64,000 bases of DNA from contig JBAOHJ010000003.1 of the NCBI GenBank assembly GCA_037045055.1, positions 806,001 through 870,000 of the forward strand, given 5' to 3'. The DNA comes from Phosphoribacter sp037045055 (lineage in GTDB: Bacteria; Actinomycetota; Actinomycetes; Actinomycetales; Dermatophilaceae). Positions within the stretch are counted from its first letter, which is position 1. The number at the start of each line of letters is the position of its first letter. Positions 47,665 through 58,871 of this stretch are shown here, one piece after another. A program made the position numbers and the translations under genes. A model generated the notes under the pieces. It had not been told where the DNA came from and did not search any database. It worked only from the letters and a program-made list of their open reading frames with translations.

Positions 47665-48179
47665 CAGGCCCCCCAGGGCTCGTCGGGGATGCCGTGCGGG
47701 CGGGCTCGCCGACGGCCGACGGCCGGCTCGCGACCACCCGGCTCGACGGCCCCGGGCCAGGGGCGCGCGGCCCGGGCCGCGAGGACGAACGACTTGCGCA
47801 GCGGCGTCCCCTCGAAGGCCGCCGGCAGCAGCAGCCGGCGCAGCCCGAGGTCGGTGCCGTCCTGGAAGCCGGAGAACCCGATGCCGAACATCTCGTGCAG
47901 CTCCCGCTCGGCCCAGGCAGCCCCGGCGAACACCGGCGTGAGGCTCTCCAGCACCGCGCCGTCGGCGACCCGGGTGCGGATCACCCGCGCGCCGACCGCG
48001 GGCCGGTCCCACAGGTGCAGCACCCGCACGAGGACGTCGATGCCGGGCTCGCCCGGGTCGGCCAGGTGGTCGATCGCGGTGAGCAGGTCCAGGTAGGTGA
48101 AGCCCTCGTCGTAGGCCCGTTCCACGGCGGCCCGCCACCGGGTCGGGTCGATCCGGTCGCCGGGGTCCAGCGCGGTCAC
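47661..48179 (-). CDS. NuoC-like subunit (complex I 30-kDa type)
   Basis: A 172-aa protein. The NuoC family core is present: EGFTYLDLLTAIDHLADPG, HLWDRPAVGARVIRTRVADG shown in part as LHLWDRPAVGARVI, and the signature AERELHEMFGIGFSGFQDG with LRRLLLP. It ends in a Pro/Arg-rich tail. In complex I and related hydrogenases this subunit joins the 49-kDa (NuoD) subunit; no NuoD gene is present here, and the frame ends long before a fused NuoD domain could occur. Start GTG 48179 overlaps the NuoB-like stop. Confidence 0.87.
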   Translation of the reverse strand: MTALDPGDRIDPTRWRAAVERAYDEGFTYLDLLTAIDHLADPGEPGIDVLVRVLHLWDRPAVGARVIRTRVADGAVLESLTPVFAGAAWAERELHEMFGIGFSGFQDGTDLGLRRLLLPAAFEGTPLRKSFVLAARAARPWPGAVEPGGREPAVGRRRARPHGIPDEPWGAW

Positions 48180-48748
48180 CGTCGGCCCCGCTGGGCCAGC
48201 AGGGTGCGCAGCCGGGCGATCCCGTCCATCAGGGCCTCCGGGCGGGGCGGGCAGCCGGGGACGTAGACGTCGACGGGCACGATCTGGTCGACGCCCTTGG
48301 TCACCGAGTAGGAATCCCAGTAGGGCCCGCCGGAGTTCGCGCAGGCGCCGAACGAGACGACCCAGCGCGGCGGGCTCATCGCGTCGTAGGCCGCCCGCAC
48401 CGCCGGCGCCATCGCGTCGGTCAGCGTGCCCGAGACCACGAGCACGTCGGCCTCGCGGGGATCGTCGGTGAACGGCTCGACCCCGAGGGTGGTCATCGCC
48501 GTGCTCTGGACGCCGGCGGCGACGTACTCGACGGCGCAGCACGCCAGCGGCAGGTCGAGCACGTGCAGGGTATGCCGGTGACCCAGGTGCTCGACCAGCG
48601 CCCGGACCGGCTCGGCGAGCCGGCCCACCGGCTCGGCCAAGCGCGCGCGCAACCCCGGGACGGGCAGGTGGACGGGCACGGGCCCACCGTAGCCGTCGGG
48701 ACTGCGTACCCGCGACGGCGGCGGTGCGACACCCGTCGTGACGCCCAT
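48176..48748 (-). CDS. NuoB-like [4Fe-4S] subunit
   Basis: About 190 aa. The N2-cluster ligands are visible: ACCAVEYVAAGVQ (two adjacent Cys), SFGACANSGGPYWDSYSV and YVPGCPPRPEALMDGI. This is the subunit next to the quinone site of complex I, or the small subunit of group 4 hydrogenases (HycG/HyfI type). The N-terminal 40 residues before RARLAEPVGRL are not family-like, so the real start may be downstream of ATG 48748. It is the first gene of the trio and diverges from the fructose regulator gene. Confidence 0.87.
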   Translation of the reverse strand: MGVTTGVAPPPSRVRSPDGYGGPVPVHLPVPGLRARLAEPVGRLAEPVRALVEHLGHRHTLHVLDLPLACCAVEYVAAGVQSTAMTTLGVEPFTDDPREADVLVVSGTLTDAMAPAVRAAYDAMSPPRWVVSFGACANSGGPYWDSYSVTKGVDQIVPVDVYVPGCPPRPEALMDGIARLRTLLAQRGRR

Positions 48749-48784
48749 CTCTGCCTGTTTCTGCGATTTCCTGACTGAACATCT

Positions 48785-48813
48785 TTACTTCTGTCGTGTC
48801 TTGCCCCTAGGGT
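48785..48813 (+). promoter_or_regulatory. Candidate promoter of the fructose PTS operon
   Basis: TTACTT (48785-48790), 17 nt, then TAGGGT (48808-48813) fits an actinobacterial -35/-10 arrangement 68 nt before the regulator ATG. The surrounding TGAACATCTTTACTTC is unusually AT-rich for this DNA and may also hold the operator of the DeoR-type regulator. No clear inverted repeat was found. Confidence 0.35.
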
Positions 48814-48880
48814 GGGAAACGGTCCTCGGGAGTTGCCCACTCGCGGTGACCGTCCGGGCAGACCCGTCGCAGGAGGCCAG

Positions 48881-49642
48881 ATGTACGCCGCCGAACGCCA
48901 GCAGCGGATCCTCGGCGTCGCCCGGGCGGACGGGCGCGTTGAGGTGGCCGCCCTGGCCGAGGACCTGGCGGTGTCCGCCGAGACGGTCCGGCGCGACCTC
49001 ACCAGCCTGGAGCGCCTCGGGGTGCTGCGCCGGGTGCACGGCGGGGCGATCCCCGTCGAGCGCCTCGGTTTCGAGCCCACCCTGGCCACCCGGGCCGAGC
49101 GGTACGTCGCCGAGAAGCAGCGGATCGCCAAGGTCGCCCTGGAGCAGGTGCCGGCCGAGGGCACGGTGCTCATCGACTCGGGCACCACGACCCTGCGCCT
49201 GGCCGAGCTGCTCCCCCGGGACCGCGAGCTGACCGTCGTCACCAACTCCCTGCCCGCCGCGCTGGCCGTGTCGAACATCTCCACGGTGCAGCTGTTCGTC
49301 CTCGGAGGCCGGTTCCGCCACCGCACCCAGGCCACCGTCGGGCACTGGCTCGAGGCCGCACTGCGCGAGCTCACCGTCGACGTGGCCTTCATCGGCACCA
49401 ACGGGCTCTCGCTGCGCCGCGGCCTGACCACCCCCGACCCCGGCGAGGCCCTGGCCAAGACCGCCATGGTCGCCTCGGCCCGCCGCGCCGTGCTGCTCAC
49501 CGACTCCTCCAAGGTCGGCGACGAGCACTTCAGCCGCTTCGCCAACCTCGAGGACATCGCCGCGGTCGTCACCGACGACCGGCTCGACGACGAGACGGCC
49601 ACCCTCATCGAGGCCGAGGGACCGGAGGTCATCCGCGCATGA
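48881..49642 (+). CDS. fruR: DeoR-family regulator of the fructose operon (FruR-like)
   Basis: A 253-aa DeoR/GlpR regulator. N-terminal HTH: MYAAERQQRILGVARADGRV, VAALAEDLAVSAETVRRDL and LGVLRRVHGGAIPVE; C-terminal sugar-phosphate sensor: LIDSGTTTLRLAELL, NSLPAALAV, FLVLGG-like LFVLGGRFR and GLTTPDPGEALAK. The effector is presumably fructose 1-phosphate or a related ester, as in other fru operons. The ATG at 48881 has AGGAGG upstream. Its stop overlaps fruK (ATGA). Confidence 0.9.
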   Translation: MYAAERQQRILGVARADGRVEVAALAEDLAVSAETVRRDLTSLERLGVLRRVHGGAIPVERLGFEPTLATRAERYVAEKQRIAKVALEQVPAEGTVLIDSGTTTLRLAELLPRDRELTVVTNSLPAALAVSNISTVQLFVLGGRFRHRTQATVGHWLEAALRELTVDVAFIGTNGLSLRRGLTTPDPGEALAKTAMVASARRAVLLTDSSKVGDEHFSRFANLEDIAAVVTDDRLDDETATLIEAEGPEVIRA

Positions 49643-50589
49643 TCGTCACCCTGACCCCGAACCCGAGCATCGACCGGACCGTGTCGATCGACCGCCTCGA
49701 CGTCGGCGAGGTCAACCGGGCCACCAGCAGCCGGATCGACCCCGGCGGCAAGGGCATCAATGTGGCCCGCGCCCTGGCGGCCAACGGCAGCGACAGCCTC
49801 GCGGTGCTCCCCTCCGGCGGCCCCGAGGGGCACCTGCTCGAGGAGCTGCTGCGTACCTCCGGCACGGCATACCAGGCCGTCCCCATCGCCGGCACGACTC
49901 GGATGAACATCGCCGCCATCGAGCCCGGGGGCGCCACGACCAAGCTCAACGAGCCCGGGCCGGTCCTCGACCCGCGCGAGCACGCGGCGCTGCTGGCCGC
50001 GGTCGCCGAGCGGATCGCCGCGGGGGCCGACTGGGTGGTCGGGTGCGGGAGCCTGCCGCCGGGGATGCCCGAGGACGTGTATGCCGACCTGGTGCGCCAC
50101 GCGCACGCGGCCGGTGCGCAGGTGGCCATCGACAGCTCCGGGGCGCCGTTGAGCGCCGCCGTGCCCGCCGGGCCGGACCTCATCAAGCCCAATCTCGAGG
50201 AGCTGCAGGAGCTCGTCGGGCGTGGCTTGCGCACCCTGGCCGACGTGCGCGATGCCGCCGCCGCCCTGGTCCAGGGCGGGATCGGCACCGTCGTCGTCAG
50301 CCTGGGCCGGCACGGGGCGCTGCTGGTCGGTGCCGAGGGCATCGCGCACGCGACCGCCCACATCGAGCGGCCGGTCTCGACCGTCGGCGCGGGCGACTCG
50401 CTGCTGGCCGGGTACCTGCACGCGGTCACCCACGGGGCGGCGCCGCGCCAGGCCCTGGCCACCGGCGCCGCGTGGGGGGCGGCCGCGGTGAGCCTGCCCG
50501 GTAGTCGGATGCCCACCCCGGACGACGTCGTGGGGATCGCCGTGACCAGCACCGACACCCCCGACCTCAGCCGCCTCGTCGCCGACTGA
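49639..50589 (+). CDS. fruK: 1-phosphofructokinase
   Basis: A 316-aa PfkB-family kinase that converts fructose 1-phosphate to fructose 1,6-bisphosphate. Motifs: LTPNPSIDRTVSIDRL, DPGGKGINVARALAANG, and the anion-hole/catalytic GAGDSLLAGYLHAV with the general base Asp. It lies between the regulator and the fructose-specific PTS genes. Confidence 0.95.
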   Translation: MIVTLTPNPSIDRTVSIDRLDVGEVNRATSSRIDPGGKGINVARALAANGSDSLAVLPSGGPEGHLLEELLRTSGTAYQAVPIAGTTRMNIAAIEPGGATTKLNEPGPVLDPREHAALLAAVAERIAAGADWVVGCGSLPPGMPEDVYADLVRHAHAAGAQVAIDSSGAPLSAAVPAGPDLIKPNLEELQELVGRGLRTLADVRDAAAALVQGGIGTVVVSLGRHGALLVGAEGIAHATAHIERPVSTVGAGDSLLAGYLHAVTHGAAPRQALATGAAWGAAAVSLPGSRMPTPDDVVGIAVTSTDTPDLSRLVAD

Positions 50590-50632
50590 CCAGACCCCAC
50601 GCCACCGACCCGCCACCCCGAAGGAGCCCGGC

Positions 50633-51082
50633 ATGTCCCTCATCACCCAAGCCCAGGTCGTGCTCGACCTCGACGCCGCCGACCGCCACGCAGCCACCCG
50701 GACGCTGGCCGAGACGCTCGTCGCCGACGGTCGCTGCACGGACCTGGACCAGTTCCTCGAGGACGTGCGCAAGCGCGAGGAGCAGATGGCCACCGGCCTG
50801 CCGGGCGGCATCGGCATCCCGCACGCCCGCAGCGCCGGCATCACCACCCCGTCGCTGGCCTTCGGACGGGCCGCGACCGGCATCGACTGGGGCGCCGAGG
50901 ACGGCCCGGCCACGCTGATCTTCCTCATCGCCGCGCCGGACGGCGGCGGCGAAGCCCACCTGCAGATCCTCGCCAAGCTCGCCCGCAAGCTCATGCGGCG
51001 CGATTTCCGCCAGTCCCTGATGGACGCTCCCGACGCCGCCACGGTCGTCGAGATCGTCGACCGAGAGGTGGTGAACGCATGA
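50633..51082 (+). CDS. Fructose PTS EIIA component
   Basis: A 149-aa stand-alone EIIA of the fructose/mannitol type, which takes phosphate from HPr-His15 and passes it to EIIB. The phospho-His is H64 in GGIGIPHARSAGI, and IFLIAAPDGGGEAHLQIL is typical. The ATG at 50633 has AAGGAG upstream. The stop overlaps the IIBC gene. Confidence 0.93.
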   Translation: MSLITQAQVVLDLDAADRHAATRTLAETLVADGRCTDLDQFLEDVRKREEQMATGLPGGIGIPHARSAGITTPSLAFGRAATGIDWGAEDGPATLIFLIAAPDGGGEAHLQILAKLARKLMRRDFRQSLMDAPDAATVVEIVDREVVNA

Positions 51083-52587
51083 AGTTCGTCGCAGTGACCT
51101 CCTGCCCCACGGGCATCGCGCACACCTACATGGCCGCCGAGGCCCTGGAGGTCGCGGCCGAAGACGCCGGGCACACCATGGCCGTCGAGACCCAGGGCTC
51201 GGCCGGCTCCGAGCCGCTCGCCCAGTCGGTCATCGACTCCGCCGACGCGGTGATCTTCGCCCACGACCTCGAGGTCAAGGACCGCGCCCGGTTCGCCGGC
51301 AAGCCGACCATCGACGTCGGCGTGAAGAAGGCCATCTCCGACGGCCCCGGCCTCATCGCCCAGGCCGTCGCCGCGGCCCAGCAGTTCCAGGCCGACCCGG
51401 CGGCCGCTGCCGCCGCGGCCACGGCCGCCGCGGCCTCCCCTGCCGCGACCGACACGGTGGGCGCCGGCACCAAGCTGCGGCAGTGGCTGATGACCGGCGT
51501 GTCGTACATGATCCCGTTCGTCGCCGCCGGCGGCATCCTCATCGCCCTGGGCTTCATGCTCGCCCAGGTGGCCCTGGGGGAGAACGGCGCCATCGAGATC
51601 ACCAAGTACGCGATCACCGCCAAGGACCCGGCCTTCAGCCTCATGGACAGCTTCAGCCCGGGCAGCCTCACCCACTGGGCGGCCCTGCTGTTCGTCGTCG
51701 GGGCCGCCGCGTTCGGCTTCCTCGTGCCGATCCTCTCCGGCTACATCGCCTGGGCGATCGCCGACCGCCCCGGCCTCGTGCCGGGCATCGTCGGCGGCTT
51801 CATCGCCAACGCCATGGGCGCGGGCTTCCTCGGCGGTCTGGTCACCGGCCTGCTCGGCGGCGTCGTCGCCCGGTGGATCAGCGGGTGGAAGGTCCACAAG
51901 GGGGTCCGCGGGGTCATGCCCGTCGTCGTCACCCCCCTGCTGTCCCTGCTGGTCACCGGAGGGCTGTTCATCCTCCTGCTCGGCCGGCCGATCAAGGCGC
52001 TCATGGACTGGCTGACCACCAGCCTCAACGGCATGGGCTCGGGCAGCCTGCTGGCGCTCGGGATCATCGTCGGCGCGATGATGGGCTTCGACCTCGGCGG
52101 CCCGGTCAACAAGGTCGCCTACACCTTCGGGGCGACCGGCATCGCCACCGCGGGGCTGGCCGCCGACGCGACGCAGTTCAAGGTCATGGCCGCCGTGATG
52201 GCCGCCGGCATGGTCGCCCCGCTGGCCATGGCGCTGACCACGGCCCTGCGGCCGCGGCTGTTCACCGAGCCCGAGCGTGAGAACGGCAAGGCGGCCTGGC
52301 TGCTCGGCGCGTCCTTCATCTCCGAGGGCGCGATCCCCTTCGCCGCCGCCGACCCGGCCCGGGTGATCGCCTCGTCCGTGGTCGGCTCGGCCGTGACCGC
52401 CGGCATCGCCATGGTCGCCGGGGCCACCTCCCGCGCGCCGCACGGCGGTGTCTGGGTGCTCCCGCTCATCGGCAACTGGCCGATGTTCATCCTCGCCATC
52501 GTCGTCGGCGTGCTCGTGATGACCGGGCTGCTCATCGTGCTCAAGTCGATGGGCGCCAAGGCCACCCCCACCGCCGCCCGGGCCTGA
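51079..52587 (+). CDS. fruA: Fructose PTS EIIBC component
   Basis: A 502-aa fusion: EIIB with the phospho-Cys C9 in VAVTSCPTGIAHTYMAAEAL, an Ala-rich linker (about 100-130), and a membrane EIIC domain with about eight to ten helices (MTGVSYMIPFVAAGGILIAL, GVMPVVVTPLLSLLVTGGLF, MMGFDLGGPVNKVAYTFG, SFISEGAIPFAAADP). It imports fructose as fructose 1-phosphate for FruK. It overlaps the EIIA gene by 4 nt. Confidence 0.95.
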   Translation: MKFVAVTSCPTGIAHTYMAAEALEVAAEDAGHTMAVETQGSAGSEPLAQSVIDSADAVIFAHDLEVKDRARFAGKPTIDVGVKKAISDGPGLIAQAVAAAQQFQADPAAAAAAATAAAASPAATDTVGAGTKLRQWLMTGVSYMIPFVAAGGILIALGFMLAQVALGENGAIEITKYAITAKDPAFSLMDSFSPGSLTHWAALLFVVGAAAFGFLVPILSGYIAWAIADRPGLVPGIVGGFIANAMGAGFLGGLVTGLLGGVVARWISGWKVHKGVRGVMPVVVTPLLSLLVTGGLFILLLGRPIKALMDWLTTSLNGMGSGSLLALGIIVGAMMGFDLGGPVNKVAYTFGATGIATAGLAADATQFKVMAAVMAAGMVAPLAMALTTALRPRLFTEPERENGKAAWLLGASFISEGAIPFAAADPARVIASSVVGSAVTAGIAMVAGATSRAPHGGVWVLPLIGNWPMFILAIVVGVLVMTGLLIVLKSMGAKATPTAARA

Positions 52588-52634
52588 CCCCCACCCTGCC
52601 GTCCGCGGCATACCCGTCGAAGGAGACCACCGAA

Positions 52635-52904
52635 ATGGCAACCCGCACCGTCAGTATCGCCTCGTCCGTCGGCCTGCACGCCCGCCCGGCCGCACTGTTC
52701 GTCCAGGCCGCCAGCGCCACCGGCCTGGACGTCGAGATCGCTCGCGAGGGCGAGGAGGCCGTCGACGCCACGAGCATCCTGGGCGTCATGGCCCTGGGCG
52801 CCAAGCACGGCGAGAGCGTCGTGCTCACCGCCGAGGGCGACGGCGCCGACGAGGCGCTCGACTCGCTCGTCGAGCTGCTCTCGCGCGACCTCGACGCGGA
52901 GTGA
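52635..52904 (+). CDS. ptsH: Phosphocarrier protein HPr
   Basis: An 89-aa HPr with phospho-His15 in SSVGLHARPAALFVQ and the regulatory-Ser region DATSILGVMALGAKHG. It carries phosphate from EI to EIIA. The ATG at 52635 has GAAGGAG upstream. ptsI follows 6 nt downstream. In many actinobacteria HPr and EI are unlinked from fru genes or split; here they form one run. Confidence 0.95.
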   Translation: MATRTVSIASSVGLHARPAALFVQAASATGLDVEIAREGEEAVDATSILGVMALGAKHGESVVLTAEGDGADEALDSLVELLSRDLDAE

Positions 52905-52910
52905 CCCGCC

Positions 52911-54587
52911 GTGGCTGAGGCTCCCCGCGGGATCGGCGTGAGCCCGGGCGCGGCGGTCGGACCGGTGGTCCAGGTCCGCCCGCCGGTCCGGCCGCCGGCC
53001 GACGAGCCGCCGACGACCGACCCGGAGGCGACCCATCAGCGGGTCAAGGAGGTGTTCGAGTCGGTCGCCGTGACGCTGCAGGAGCGGGCCGCCGCCGCCG
53101 ACGAGACCGCCCAGCAGATCCTCACCGCGACCGCGCTCATCGCCCGCGACAAGGGCCTGCAGAAGGCCATCGGCAAGCTGCTGCAGGCCGGCGCGGGCCC
53201 CGCCACGGCGGTCACCGGCGCGGTGGCGGAGTATGCCGCGCAGTTCGAGGCGCTGGGCGGGTACTTCGCGGAGCGGGTCACCGACCTCAAGGACGTGCGC
53301 AACCGGGCCGTCGCCCGGTTGCTCGGTCACGAGGATCCGGGCGTGCCGGACTTCCACGTGCCCAGCGTCGTGGTCGCGCACGACCTGGCTCCCGCCGAGA
53401 CCGCGACCCTCTCCCCCGCCCTGGTCCGGGCCATCGTCACCGAGGCCGGCGGTCGCACCAGCCACACCGCGATCCTCGCCGCCCAGATGGGCATTCCCGC
53501 CGTGGTGCAGGTCCCGCACGCCTGCGACATCCCGGACGGCACGCTGATCGCCGTCGACGGCGACTCCGGAGAGGTCACCGTCGACCCGAGCCCGCAGTAC
53601 CAGGAGGAGCTGGTGGGCAAGCGGGAGCGCCGCCGCGCCGCCCTGGCGGGCTCGGCCGGCCCGGGCGCGACCCGGGACGGTCACCCGGTGGCGCTGCTGG
53701 CCAACATCGGCGGCGTCGAGGACGCGGTGTCTGCCGCGGCCCAGGACCTCGAGGGGGTGGGCCTGTTCCGCACCGAGTTCGTCTTCCTCAGCCGCGACAC
53801 CGCCCCCACGCTGGCCGAGCAGACCGAGATCTACACCCAGGTCTTCGAGCCCTTCGGCCCGCGTCGGGTGACCGTGCGCACTCTCGACGCGGGTGCGGAC
53901 AAGCCACTGGCCTTTGCCGACCTCGGGCCCGAGGAGAACCCGGCACTGGGCAAGCGTGGGCTGCGCCTGCAGGCGCTGCGCCCGGAGCTGCTCGACACCC
54001 AGCTGCGGGCGCTCGCCGCCGCGGCCAAGACGACCGCCGCCGAGGTCAAGGTCATGGCCCCGATGGTCGCCACCCCCGAAGAGGCCGCCTGGTTCGCGCG
54101 GCGGGTCCGCGAGCACGGCCTGCCCTCGGTCGGGGTGATGATCGAGGTCCCCGCAGCGGCCCTGCTGGCCCGCTACGTCCTGGCCGAGGTCGACTTCGCG
54201 AGCCTGGGCACCAACGATCTCGCGCAGTACACCATGGCCGCCGACCGCATGGAGGGCGAGCTGTCCGAGCTGCTCGACCCGTGGCAACCGGCGGTGCTGC
54301 AGGTCATCGGGCACGCCTGCGACGGCGCGAGGACCGCCGGCAAGCCGATCGGCGTCTGCGGCGAGGCCGGCGGCGACCCGCTGCTGGCCCTCGTGCTGGC
54401 CGGGCTGGGTGCCGGCAGCCTGTCCATGGCCCCGTCCAAGGTGTCGATGGTCCGCTACGCCCTGGCCCGGCACACCATGGCCGAGTGTCACGGCATGGCG
54501 ACCGCGGCGCTGGCCTCGCGGACCGCGGGCGAGGCGCGCGAGTCGGTCGTCGCCCTGGCCCACCCGGGCGTCGTCGCGCTGCTGTAA
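52911..54587 (+). CDS. ptsI: PTS enzyme I (phosphoenolpyruvate-protein phosphotransferase)
   Basis: A 558-aa EI that starts the PTS cascade from PEP. The phospho-His is H185 in EAGGRTSHTAILAAQ; the C-terminal PEP-binding barrel shows GVGLFRTEFVFLSRD, RTLDAGADKPL, KRGLRLQALRPELL, MAPMVATPEEA, FASLGTNDLAQYTMAADR and PIGVCGEAGGDP with the acid-base Cys. The start is GTG 52911 (MAEAPRGIGVSPG). It ends the PTS run. Confidence 0.95.
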   Translation: MAEAPRGIGVSPGAAVGPVVQVRPPVRPPADEPPTTDPEATHQRVKEVFESVAVTLQERAAAADETAQQILTATALIARDKGLQKAIGKLLQAGAGPATAVTGAVAEYAAQFEALGGYFAERVTDLKDVRNRAVARLLGHEDPGVPDFHVPSVVVAHDLAPAETATLSPALVRAIVTEAGGRTSHTAILAAQMGIPAVVQVPHACDIPDGTLIAVDGDSGEVTVDPSPQYQEELVGKRERRRAALAGSAGPGATRDGHPVALLANIGGVEDAVSAAAQDLEGVGLFRTEFVFLSRDTAPTLAEQTEIYTQVFEPFGPRRVTVRTLDAGADKPLAFADLGPEENPALGKRGLRLQALRPELLDTQLRALAAAAKTTAAEVKVMAPMVATPEEAAWFARRVREHGLPSVGVMIEVPAAALLARYVLAEVDFASLGTNDLAQYTMAADRMEGELSELLDPWQPAVLQVIGHACDGARTAGKPIGVCGEAGGDPLLALVLAGLGAGSLSMAPSKVSMVRYALARHTMAECHGMATAALASRTAGEARESVVALAHPGVVALL

Positions 54588-54653
54588 CCGCACGGGGGCC
54601 TGGCCCGCCCCGGGATGCCGGTGCGGGCGCCGGGCCTGTGGCACGGTGGAGGG

Positions 54654-55832
54654 GTGACCGACTCATCCCCGCGGGGCGGGCCGCTGGCCGTTGTCCGCAC
54701 CGTCGAGTTCGCCGGCCTGGGCCCGGCCCCGTTCGCCGGGATGCTGCTGGCCGACCTCGGTGCCGACGTCGTGTGCGTCGAGCGCGCCGACGGAGGCTCC
54801 GACCTGGCCCAGACACCGCTGCTGTCCCGCGGTCGGCGCTCGGTCGTGCTCGACCTCAAGGCCGACGCGGGTCGCGAGGTCGCCCGGCGCCTGCTGGCGT
54901 GGGCCGACCTGCTCGTGGAGGGCTTTCGCCCCGGGGTCATGGAGCGTCTCGGCCTGGGGCCCGAGGAGGCGTTCGCGGTCAATCCGCGGCTGGTCTACGG
55001 GCGGGTCACCGGGTGGGGACAGGACGGCCCGTTGGCCCGGTATGCCGGTCACGACCTGGCCTACCTCGCGCTGACCGGGGCGCTGGCGGCCACCGCGCGC
55101 GACCCCGGCGACGGCACGCGGCCCCGACCGTTGGCCCCCGGTGCCCTGCTCGGCGACCTCGGCGGCGGCGCCCTGCAGCTGGTGATCGGGCTGCTGGCCG
55201 CCCTCGTCGAGACCGGCCGTAGCGGCCGCGGTCAGGTGGTCGACGCCTCGGTCATGGACGGCACGGCGTACCTGACGACGTTCGTCCACGCGTTGCGCGA
55301 CGTGGGGTTCTGGAACGCCCCGCCCGGGCGCAACCTGCTCGACTCGGGGGCGCCGTTCTACGAGGTCTACGAGTGCGCCGACGGTCGGCACCTGGCCGTC
55401 GCGGCCCTGGAGGACCGCTTCTACTCCGAGCTGCTGCGCCTGCTCGACCTCGACCTGGCGCCGGAGGATCCCCGCCACCCCTGCCGACGACACGACCGGG
55501 CCACCTGGCCGCAGGCCAAGGCGGCCTGGGCGGCGCTGTTCGCCACCCGGTCCCGGGACGACTGGGCCCAGCTGCTGCAGGGATCCGACGCCTGCGTCGC
55601 GCCCGTCCTCGACCTGGCCGAGGTGCCCGAGCACCCCCACGTCGCCGGCCGCGCGGCATACCGACGGATCGGCGACCACCTGCTCCCGGCGCCCTCGCCG
55701 CGATTCTCCAGGACCCCAGCCACCCCCGGCGCCGTGCCGCAGCGCGGAAACGCCACCGCGGCAGTGCTCGCCGAGCTGGGCTACTCGCCGGCCCAGATCG
55801 CCCAGCTTCGGGGCGCCGGAACGGTGGGTTGA
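54654..55832 (+). CDS. CaiB/BaiF-type CoA-transferase, alpha-methylacyl-CoA racemase-like
   Basis: A family III CoA-transferase/racemase of about 392 aa: VRTVEFAGLGPAPFAGMLLA, LGADVVCVERADGGSD, SRGRRSVVLDLKAD, ADLLVEGFRPGVMERLGLGP, LVYGRVTGWGQDGPLARYAG and QVVDASVMDGTAYL with the catalytic Asp region. AMACR epimerises 2-methylacyl-CoA thioesters in branched-chain lipid breakdown, and this sequence looks closer to AMACR than to CaiB. The start GTG 54654 matches family N-termini, although GGAGG abuts it; an upstream ATG (54615) is less likely. Confidence 0.88.
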   Translation: MTDSSPRGGPLAVVRTVEFAGLGPAPFAGMLLADLGADVVCVERADGGSDLAQTPLLSRGRRSVVLDLKADAGREVARRLLAWADLLVEGFRPGVMERLGLGPEEAFAVNPRLVYGRVTGWGQDGPLARYAGHDLAYLALTGALAATARDPGDGTRPRPLAPGALLGDLGGGALQLVIGLLAALVETGRSGRGQVVDASVMDGTAYLTTFVHALRDVGFWNAPPGRNLLDSGAPFYEVYECADGRHLAVAALEDRFYSELLRLLDLDLAPEDPRHPCRRHDRATWPQAKAAWAALFATRSRDDWAQLLQGSDACVAPVLDLAEVPEHPHVAGRAAYRRIGDHLLPAPSPRFSRTPATPGAVPQRGNATAAVLAELGYSPAQIAQLRGAGTVG

Positions 55833-55920
55833 CGACTGAACCCTCGCGCGGGCCTACCATGGCCCGAGGGCGTCCGTCGACCGGGACGGAACGGTGGCGT
55901 GAAGACGGAGTGACCAGTAG

Positions 55921-57794
<1,874 letters not shown>

Positions 57795-57798
<4 letters not shown>

Positions 57799-58871
57799 GC
57801 GTCGATCTCGGTATGCCGGCCACCGGCCAGGCGCGCGTCCCGGTCGTCGACCCGGCGGCGCCCCCGCTGACCAAGAAGGACTTCACCTCCGACCAGGAGG
57901 TGCGCTGGTGTCCCGGGTGCGGCGACTACGCGATCCTCGCCGCGATGCAAGGCTTCCTGCCCGAGCTCGGGCTGCGACGCGAGAACATCGTGTTCGTCTC
58001 GGGCATCGGCTGCTCCTCGCGCTTCCCCTACTACCTCGACACCTACGGGATGCACTCGATCCACGGCCGGGCGCCCTCGATCGCCACCGGGCTCGCGGTG
58101 GCCCGCGAGGACCTGTCGGTCTGGGTCGTCACCGGTGACGGCGACGCCCTGTCGATCGGCGGCAACCATCTCATCCACGCCCTGCGGCGCAACGTCAACA
58201 TCAAGATCCTGTTGTTCAACAACGAGATCTACGGCCTGACCAAGGGGCAGTACTCCCCCACCTCCAATGTCGGCACGGTGACCAAGTCCACCCCGATGGG
58301 CTCGGTCGACACGCCGTTCAACCCGGTGTCGGTGGCTCTCGGGGCGGAGGCGACCTTCGTGGCCCGGTCGCTGGACTCCGACCGCAAGCACCTCACCGAG
58401 GTGCTGCGGGCGGCCGCCGAGCACCGCGGCTCGGCACTGGTGGAGATCTACCAGAACTGCCCGATCTTCAACGACGGCTGGTTCCACGTGCTCAAGGACC
58501 GCGCCGAGGCCCAGGCCCGCATCCTGGCCCTGCAGGACGGCCAGCCCGTGCGCTCCGGCGACTCGGTGGTGGTGCGGGGCGACGACGGCTCGTTGCAGGT
58601 GGTGCCGCAGGCCCAGGCCGACCCGGCCCGGGTCGTCGAGCACCACGTCGGCGCCCAGGACAGCTCGCTCGCGTTCGCCTTGAGCCGGTTGGCCGACCCG
58701 GGGCTGACCCACGTCCCGATGGGCGTCTTCCGGCAGGTGTCCCGCCCCACCTACGACGACCTGGTCCGGTCTCAGGTCGTTGCGGCTCGCGGCGGCCTCA
58801 GCGGCCCGCCCACCGACGAGCAGCTGGCGACGCTGCTGGCCGGGCGTGACACCTGGACCATCGAGGAGTGA
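57795..58871 (+). CDS. korB: 2-oxoacid:acceptor oxidoreductase, beta subunit
   Basis: A 358-aa thiamine-diphosphate-binding subunit: WCPGCGDYAILAAM, VSGIGCSSRFPYYLDTYGMH shown in part as GIGCSSRFPYY, the ThDP/Mg site VVTGDGDALSIGGNHLIHAL, LLFNNEIYGLTKGQYSPTS and EIYQNCPIFND. CxxC near the N-terminus is typical. Partner of korA in the TCA-cycle-type ferredoxin route. The GTG start overlaps korA and its stop overlaps rarD (GTGA). Confidence 0.94.

Noticed and set aside
48493..52641. A 1382-codon open frame on the minus strand
   Set aside because: It is antisense to the fructose PTS genes, whose active-site residues are all visible; the translation is Gly/Arg/Asp-rich and matches nothing.
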